Positions 59,413-64,000 of a DNA stretch of 64,000 nucleotides are shown here, in pieces. The DNA lies in NCBI RefSeq assembly GCF_003985155.1, contig NZ_ML133692.1, forward strand, positions 298,037 to 362,036, read 5' to 3'. Positions within the stretch are counted from its first letter, which is position 1, and each line of letters opens with the position of its first letter. The translations under genes and the position numbers were made by a program. The notes beneath the pieces were generated by a model. It had not been told where the DNA came from, did not search any database, and saw only the letters and a program-made list of their open reading frames with translations. The stretch comes from Rhizobium vallis. GTDB taxonomy: Bacteria; Pseudomonadota; Alphaproteobacteria; Rhizobiales; Rhizobiaceae.

Positions 59413-61155
59413 TCACAGCCAGAACAGAGCCAGGAGAAATAGAGCGAGGCCGTAACTCGCAACGGCAAGCGGCCAGCCGGCGCGCAGGAAGTCGGCGAAG
59501 CGGTAGCCGCCGATGCCCATCGCCAGCGTGTTGTTGTGATGGCCGAAGGGCGTCAGGAAATCGAGCGAGGCGCCGGCGGCGACCGCAATCAGATAGGCGT
59601 TCGGCGCATGCTGGCCGGCTTTTGCAAATTCCAATGCAATCGGCGCCAAGACGATCGCGACCGTCGCGTTGTTGACGAAGGGCGTCAGTGCCATGGCGAG
59701 GAAGAGGATGAGGGCGATGCCGAAGAGCGGATGGGCGATCGGCACGACCAGGCTCAGCCAGCCGGCAATGGTTTCGGCCGCTCCGGTGCTTGCCACCGCC
59801 TGGCCGATCGGAATCATCGCCGCGAGCATGATGATGATCGGCCAATTGAGATCGCCCATTGCCTGGCGGATGTTCAGATGATTGAGCAAAGCGAGCACGA
59901 CCACGACGCAGGCAAAGGCGATGTCGGGACGCAAACCGGCCGCGGAGGCGGCGACGCCGCAGGCAAAGAGCGCGAAAGGCCGCCATGAGAAGAGGGCCGG
60001 TTCGGCCTGGATTGTCGGAGCAAGCGGCAGGCACTCGCTTTCATCAAGGGCCTCGGCGATCGCCATGCGCGGCCCCTCCAGCGTCAATATATCGCCGATC
60101 GACAGCTGCAGATCGAGAAAACGGCCCTCGATGCGCGGCGCGCGCATGGAAAGGGCGGTGACTGCCACGCCGCGGCTGTGAAAGACCTCGAGCGAGCGAA
60201 TACGCGAACCCACAAGCGTGCTTTCCGGCATGACGACGCTTTCAACACGGGTGAAATCCGGATGCAGGCCATGTGGATGGTCATCGACGATCAGCGCCTG
60301 CGCGGCGGCGAGATCGGCAAAGATCGCGTCTGCGCCTTCGGCAAGCAGCACGTCCCCCGGTTCGATCGCCGACTGGTCGAGCGGACCGAAGACGAAGGTG
60401 TCGCTGCGGATCAGCGCGTGCGGCTTGACGCCGAAACGCGGCAGACAATCAGAAAGCCGTACGCCGATCAGCGGCGAGACATTAGGGATACGACGCTCGA
60501 CGACGATACGGCGCACCGCGGATGAAATCGTTGGAGGGGCTTCGTCGGATTCGGGAAACAGACGCTGTATGCGAAGGGTGACGATCAGAATGCCGGCGAT
60601 TGCGACCGGCAGACCGACATAGGCGAAATCAAAAAAGTGAAAGCCTGCTCCGGTCGCTTTAGTGAGCGCATCGCTGACGAGCAGATTGGCCGGCGTGCCG
60701 ATCAGCGAGACGAGCCCGCCGAGCAGGGCTGCGAACGAGACCGGCATGACGAGCTGGCGGCGGGGGATAGCGAGCGCCGTGCCGAGCCGCAGGGCCACCG
60801 GCAGGGTGATCGCGAAGGCGCCGATATTGTTCATGAAGATCGAAATGAAACCGGCAAGCGAGGACGTACTGGCGATGACCTTGAAATCCGAGGGCCTTGC
60901 GACCGCGAAACGGGCGGCCAGACTGTCGAAGAGTCTGGCGCGCGCCAACACCTGGACGATCAGCAGGATCTCTACGACGGTGATGACGACGGGACTGGCA
61001 AAGCCCGTGAAGATCTGGTCGGCCGGATAAAGACCGAGCGCATGGCCGGCAAGCAGGCCGGCGATCGAGACGACCTCGATGCGGAAGCGGTCGAGCGAAA
61101 AGAGAATGAGCATCGCCAGCAGAAGGATCAGCAAGGATGCTTGCTCGAACGACAT
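59413..61155 (-). CDS. SLC13/DASS-type anion transporter with TrkA-C (RCK_C) domains
   Basis: 580 residues: about five N-terminal helices with FMNNIGAFAITLPVALRLG and SLIGTPANLLVSDAL, a cytosolic insertion (about 205-385) with two TrkA-C-like domains (IGVRLSDCLPRFGVKPHALIR; STLVGSRIRSLEVFHSRGVAVTALSMRA), then more helices with FVNNATVAIVLAPIALEFAK. This plan fits the divalent anion:Na+ symporter group with regulatory insert. The substrate (sulfate, dicarboxylate or other) is unknown. Confidence 0.9.
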   Translation of the reverse strand: MSFEQASLLILLLAMLILFSLDRFRIEVVSIAGLLAGHALGLYPADQIFTGFASPVVITVVEILLIVQVLARARLFDSLAARFAVARPSDFKVIASTSSLAGFISIFMNNIGAFAITLPVALRLGTALAIPRRQLVMPVSFAALLGGLVSLIGTPANLLVSDALTKATGAGFHFFDFAYVGLPVAIAGILIVTLRIQRLFPESDEAPPTISSAVRRIVVERRIPNVSPLIGVRLSDCLPRFGVKPHALIRSDTFVFGPLDQSAIEPGDVLLAEGADAIFADLAAAQALIVDDHPHGLHPDFTRVESVVMPESTLVGSRIRSLEVFHSRGVAVTALSMRAPRIEGRFLDLQLSIGDILTLEGPRMAIAEALDESECLPLAPTIQAEPALFSWRPFALFACGVAASAAGLRPDIAFACVVVVLALLNHLNIRQAMGDLNWPIIIMLAAMIPIGQAVASTGAAETIAGWLSLVVPIAHPLFGIALILFLAMALTPFVNNATVAIVLAPIALEFAKAGQHAPNAYLIAVAAGASLDFLTPFGHHNNTLAMGIGGYRFADFLRAGWPLAVASYGLALFLLALFWL

Positions 61156-61244
61156 GGGCGGATCCGGTGGTTCATCGATCAGGCGGAATGTAGCCGTTCT
61201 TCACCCGCTGTACAGAGCACTGGCCGGCAAAGACTGAACAATCC

Positions 61245-61961
61245 TCACGTCCTGCTTGAACTTCCTGGCGCCTGCCACGGCCCCGCGGCATTGCGCTCGA
61301 GCATCGGCGTTGAAAAGACGCCGACGGTGCGTGCCATCCATTGCGGTCCGGCGGCTGCCAGCCTTTCGCGCCAGCGTTCTGATTGCAGCATCGCGGCGCC
61401 GATGACGACCGGTTCGATACTGCAGGCCGTCAGCAAATCAAGGCCCGTAACAATCGAGGCGCCGCTGGAAATGACGTCGTCGACCAGCGCGACGCGCCGT
61501 CCTTCAAGCAGCGGCAGCATGCGCGGATCGATATAGAGGCGCTTCTGCTGCGTCGGCGTGGTGATCGAGGACAGGGCGACGGAGAGTTCGTCGCGATACC
61601 AGAATTTACGGGAAGTGCCGAGCGGCACATAGCGGCCGTGGCCAAGCTTTTGCGCAAGGGCAGCGGCGAGCGTCAGGCCGAGCGTCGGCAGGCCGGCGAC
61701 GATATCGACTTGCATGGGCCTGATCTTCTCGGCGAGGCTTTCCGCCAGTGCATCGAGGACGGCGAAGCTCGCCTGATTGACGATCAGCGAGGCAAGGGCA
61801 TGATTGCCATCATCAAGCACCCGGATCGGCAGGCGAAGCTGGCGGCCGTCTTCCAGTGCGGCGACATAGAAGGTGGTGAACTCTTCCACGTCGGTAAAGG
61901 TGCCAGGCGGGTGAAGCTCCTGCCAGAAGTCGTGCGGCGCTATGTCCGTGACACCGGTCAA
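61245..61961 (-). CDS. Phosphoribosyltransferase-family protein
   Basis: 238 residues with a type I phosphoribosyltransferase core: VDIVAGLPTLGLTLAAALAQKLG, then KFWYRDELS, and the PRPP loop VALVDDVISSGASIVTG. No base-specific motif identifies the substrate. Its ATG overlaps the stop of the pseudouridine synthase gene by four bases, so the two are co-translated. Confidence 0.85.
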   Translation of the reverse strand: MTGVTDIAPHDFWQELHPPGTFTDVEEFTTFYVAALEDGRQLRLPIRVLDDGNHALASLIVNQASFAVLDALAESLAEKIRPMQVDIVAGLPTLGLTLAAALAQKLGHGRYVPLGTSRKFWYRDELSVALSSITTPTQQKRLYIDPRMLPLLEGRRVALVDDVISSGASIVTGLDLLTACSIEPVVIGAAMLQSERWRERLAAAGPQWMARTVGVFSTPMLERNAAGPWQAPGSSSRT

Positions 61962-62764
61962 TTGCGCTTCATCCTTTCCATGCCGGCTCTGCGGCGGAGC
62001 CCCTGCAATTCCGTGTCGCTCAGGGCGCGTACGGCGCCCTTCGGCAGTTCGCCGAGTTCAAGCCCGCCGATTGCGACGCGCACGAGGCGCAGGCACTCGG
62101 TTCCGAGCGCCTCCAGCATGCGGCGGATCTGGCGGTTGCGGCCTTCGTCGAGTTCGACCTCGATCCATGAATTCCTGTCGCCTTGACGCAGGCGGCGCGC
62201 AGCCGTTGCCGTCAGGAGTTCGCCCTCATGGCGGATTCCCGATGTCATGGCGGTAAACGCCTCGTCGTCCATAATGCGGTCGATCTGGACGTGATAGGTC
62301 TTCGTCACATGCGTAATGGGGTCAAGCAGGATCTGGGCGAATTCGGTGTCGTTGGTGAAAAGCAGCAGGCCCTCGCTCGCCTTGTCGAGCCGGCCGACCG
62401 GGGAGAGATGCGGAATGTCGAATTCCCTCAGGCAATCATAGACCGTCGGCCGGCCTTCGGGGTCGTGGCGGGTGGTGACGAGACCGCGCGGCTTGTTGAG
62501 CATCAGATAGATTTTCGCCTCGGCGGCGATGACGACGCCGTCGACGCTGATCCTTGCGGTGGCAAGATCCACCCATGCGGAGACATCGCCGACGATGCGG
62601 CCGTCAACGGCGACGCGGCCTTCGGCAATCAGCCGTTCGGCCTGGGTGCGGGAGCAATAGCCGAGCTTGGAAAGGGCGCGTGGAAGGGTGACCCGCTTGG
62701 CTGCGGCATCGTCAGCGGACCTTGTCCGCGTGCGCGTCTTGTGCGGTGGCCGCCGCTCCCTCAT
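61958..62764 (-). CDS. RsuA/RluB-family pseudouridine synthase
   Basis: 268 residues: basic N-terminal extension, S4 RNA-binding domain (LPRALSKLGYCSRTQAERLIAEGRVAVDG), catalytic domain with GRLDKASEGLLLFTND (catalytic Asp) and the closing NRQIRRMLEALG motif. Modifies ribosomal RNA; which uridine cannot be read from sequence, though the S4-plus-core layout fits RluB/RluE/RsuA. I chose the ATG at 62764 with AAGGAC upstream over a GTG at 62803. Confidence 0.92.
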   Translation of the reverse strand: MRERRPPHKTRTRTRSADDAAAKRVTLPRALSKLGYCSRTQAERLIAEGRVAVDGRIVGDVSAWVDLATARISVDGVVIAAEAKIYLMLNKPRGLVTTRHDPEGRPTVYDCLREFDIPHLSPVGRLDKASEGLLLFTNDTEFAQILLDPITHVTKTYHVQIDRIMDDEAFTAMTSGIRHEGELLTATAARRLRQGDRNSWIEVELDEGRNRQIRRMLEALGTECLRLVRVAIGGLELGELPKGAVRALSDTELQGLRRRAGMERMKRN

Positions 62765-62915
62765 CTGCCGTCCTTGCCCTGTCTCGATGCCATCTCTTGG
62801 CACGAACGGCGCGAGGATGCCAGCAAGGCAGGAAAAAACCGGGGGAATGACGGGTGCAGCAAAGGACGTCAGCGCTTCGGGAAGCGCCGTCAGGCATGAT
62901 TAGGGTTGCGCTGCC

Positions 62916-63122
62916 TCAGCGGCAGGCCATGAAGCCGGCCAGTTCCTTGCGGCTGACGACGATGCCGGCAGCGGCTTTGACGGGGTCGGGATGTGTGTAA
63001 GACAGGCTCGGCATTTCCGGCAGTTCGAGTGCCTGGCGCATATTCATGATACCGACCGCGTAACGGCCGTTGGCGCCGTCGACGCTGACTTCAATGATGC
63101 AGTTGGCCCTCTTGTTTTCCAT
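62916..63122 (-). CDS. Small hypothetical protein (68 aa)
   Basis: Begins MENKRANCIIEVSVDGANGR and ends ELAGFMACR. GGGAGGAG lies just before the ATG. A short beta-rich, soluble protein with two cysteines; no family recognised. The upstream side holds a large palindrome (63194-63234). Confidence 0.65.
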   Translation of the reverse strand: MENKRANCIIEVSVDGANGRYAVGIMNMRQALELPEMPSLSYTHPDPVKAAAGIVVSRKELAGFMACR

Positions 63123-63193
63123 GTTACTCCTCCCTTCGTTTTTTTATGTTCCCACCACTTGCATTAAAAATTGGTTTTTCTGAGACATAAGCA

Positions 63194-63234
63194 TTTACGC
63201 ACCCGGCCGAAAAATGGATCGGCGGGTGCGTAAA
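63194..63234. repeat. Perfect 11-base palindrome between two small genes
   Basis: TTTACGCACCC (63194-63204) is the exact complement of GGGTGCGTAAA (63224-63234), with partly pairing GGCCG/CGGC inside. Neither strand has a proper T tail, so it is not a clear terminator; it may be a 3'-end structure of the gene at 63.3-63.6 kb or a control element of the next one. Confidence 0.6.
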
Positions 63235-63261
63235 AATACTGATTTTGAATGGATTTCGCGG

Positions 63262-63600
63262 TCAGCGCCACCAATTGCGAGGCTGCGGCTGCGAATTGCC
63301 GGCAAGCAGGTATCCGGCGAGGAACCCGATCGCGCCTGCAAGCGCCAGTGCAGTGGTCGTCGCGGCCGCGTGCTCGCGGGCAGCACCCGCCGCGGCAGCT
63401 CCTTCGGCCCTGATCTGGGCGACGGCGTTCTTTGCGCGGGGCAGGGCATCCTCATAGGCCTTGCCGGCACGGCCGCGCACCTCGTAGTAGGCTTCCGCAC
63501 TTTGAGCGGAAATCATTTTCTGCAGGCGCGATACCTCCTGCTGGAGTGCGGCAATGTCCTTGCTCACAGACGCTCTGATATCTTCGGTATTGGCAGCCAT
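63262..63600 (-). CDS. ElaB/YqjD-like membrane-anchored helical protein
   Basis: 112 residues: an N-terminal amphipathic coiled region (IRASVSKDIAALQQEVSRLQKMI), an Ala/Arg-rich helix, and a C-terminal membrane helix with small residues (LALAGAIGFLAGYLLAG) ending in NWWR. This is the plan of DUF883/ElaB-YqjD proteins, which tether to the inner membrane and, in E. coli, bind stationary-phase ribosomes. GAAAGGAG precedes the ATG. Family fit is by layout only. Confidence 0.75.
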   Translation of the reverse strand: MAANTEDIRASVSKDIAALQQEVSRLQKMISAQSAEAYYEVRGRAGKAYEDALPRAKNAVAQIRAEGAAAAGAAREHAAATTTALALAGAIGFLAGYLLAGNSQPQPRNWWR

Positions 63601-63710
63601 GTCGGTCTCCTTTCTTCAATGGAAAAGACAACACCTCAAACGGGGATAGGTTCCGAAATGCCGGCCGTTGATTTGTGACGGAAATTTAAAACCAGCCGGT
63701 CGGAGGCGAT

Positions 63711-63727
63711 TTAATCCTCTGTTAACC
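63711..63727 (+). promoter_or_regulatory. Full CtrA-type box upstream of the rRNA-type promoter
   Basis: TTAATCCTCTGTTAACC: TTAA, seven bases, TTAACC, the full CtrA consensus. It lies about 110 bases upstream of the divergent ElaB-like gene and about 215 bases before the rrn -35. Which of the two it serves is unknown. Confidence 0.5.
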
Positions 63728-63845
63728 ATAAATTCGCTCAAGGCGCTGTTTTTTCGTCATCTTTCGGCAGATGAGGACGTAGTTTCGATGGATTTTTGAC
63801 CAGCTGATAAAGGAATTTTCAGGAATCCGACCCGAAAGGGCGGCC

Positions 63846-63854
63846 TGTGGATAA
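63846..63854 (-). promoter_or_regulatory. Consensus DnaA box upstream of the rRNA-type promoter
   Basis: TGTGGATAA is the exact complement of the TTATCCACA consensus. Only one copy was seen, so it is a single site and not an origin. Confidence 0.45.
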
Positions 63855-63923
63855 CCGCGAGCACCAAAAAAACCTGCCGAATCAACCTGTTACAAAAATG
63901 TCAAAAAACTTTGGTTTGGTGTG

Positions 63924-63953
63924 TTGACTGTTTCGGTGGGTTAGTTCTATAAG
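63924..63953 (+). promoter_or_regulatory. Ribosomal RNA operon promoter
   Basis: TTGACT (63924-63929), an 18-base spacer and TATAAG (63948-63953), followed by CACTGAACGAGGGCGGCGGC. That downstream sequence resembles the start of the 16S leader in rhizobial rrn operons as I recall it, so a 16S rRNA gene should begin shortly after the window ends. The 323 bases between the ElaB-like gene and this promoter contain no gene that I can see. Confidence 0.8.
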
Positions 63954-64000
63954 CCCACTCACTGAACGAGGGCGGCGGCGCTGCTGGCGACGAAGTTTCT

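Noticed and set aside
63846..63854. Replication origin
   Set aside because: A single DnaA box without a cluster, AT-rich unwinding element or origin-linked genes.
1..64000. CRISPR arrays and insertion sequences with transposase
   Set aside because: No regularly spaced direct repeats and no transposase frame were seen; the repeats present are palindromic intergenic elements.

Overview
The window looks like chromosomal DNA of a Rhizobium-type alphaproteobacterium, most likely the R. etli / R. leguminosarum group. This is an inference from gene order (tolA-tolB-pal-cpoB-tilS-ftsH-glmM; serC-serA), the high-GC codon usage, a DUF982-like protein, rhizobial-style palindromic intergenic repeats, and a serC leader RNA of the kind known from alphaproteobacteria. 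No species assignment can be proved from the sequence alone.

Layout. 1-8.6 kb: cell-envelope and housekeeping block (tolA end, tolB, pal, cpoB, tilS, ftsH, glmM). 8.8-12.7 kb: outer-membrane barrel protein, then serC and serA. 12.8-16.5 kb: small conserved protein, a PAS-GGDEF-EAL protein, an ArsR/SRPBCC pair and a 33-residue exported peptide. 16.7-18.1 kb: mnmA and a tRNA-Met(CAT) with its own promoter. 18.1-22.1 kb: a degraded accessory segment behind the tRNA, holding a frameshifted large serine recombinase remnant, an ICMT-like membrane methyltransferase, an unknown membrane protein, a truncated GH19 endolysin, a PAP2 membrane phosphatase, a tiny membrane protein and a DUF982-like protein. 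22.2-25.6 kb: aldo/keto reductase, then pobA divergent from an AraC-type regulator (PobR-like). 25.6-32.2 kb: small proteins, ackA, a PiT phosphate permease, a second GGDEF-EAL protein and a histidine-phosphatase-fold protein. 32.3-33.5 kb: cobalamin riboswitch controlling cbtB-cbtA. 33.5-34.8 kb: an exported protein and a sulfite-oxidase-type molybdoenzyme, convergent. 34.9-39.1 kb: DctB/DctD-like two-component pair and a second ArsR/SRPBCC pair. 39.3-43.7 kb: tripartite tricarboxylate transporter tctCBA and an M20 amidohydrolase, with palindromic repeats on both sides of tctBA-M20. 43.9-51.4 kb: a seven-gene minus-strand operon (LacI regulator, ABC importer, nucleoside hydrolase, adenine deaminase) that reads as a purine-nucleoside scavenging unit. 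51.6-58.3 kb: TetR-MFP-RND-OMF multidrug efflux cluster. 58.4-63.6 kb: purC, an SLC13-type transporter, a phosphoribosyltransferase, an RsuA-family pseudouridine synthase and two small proteins. The last 80 bases carry an rRNA-operon-type promoter and leader whose 16S gene would lie just beyond the window.

Most genes are ordinary for this lineage. The parts most worth a second look are: the in-frame relic of a second tolA 3' end directly after the tolA stop; the tRNA-linked island; the purine operon with a clear LacI-type operator; the phosphatase whose RHG motif reads CHG beside the B12-controlled cobalt transporter; the GAFPGA variant in the DctD-like activator; a probable leaderless arsR transcript; and several tiny membrane or exported peptides shorter than 50 residues.
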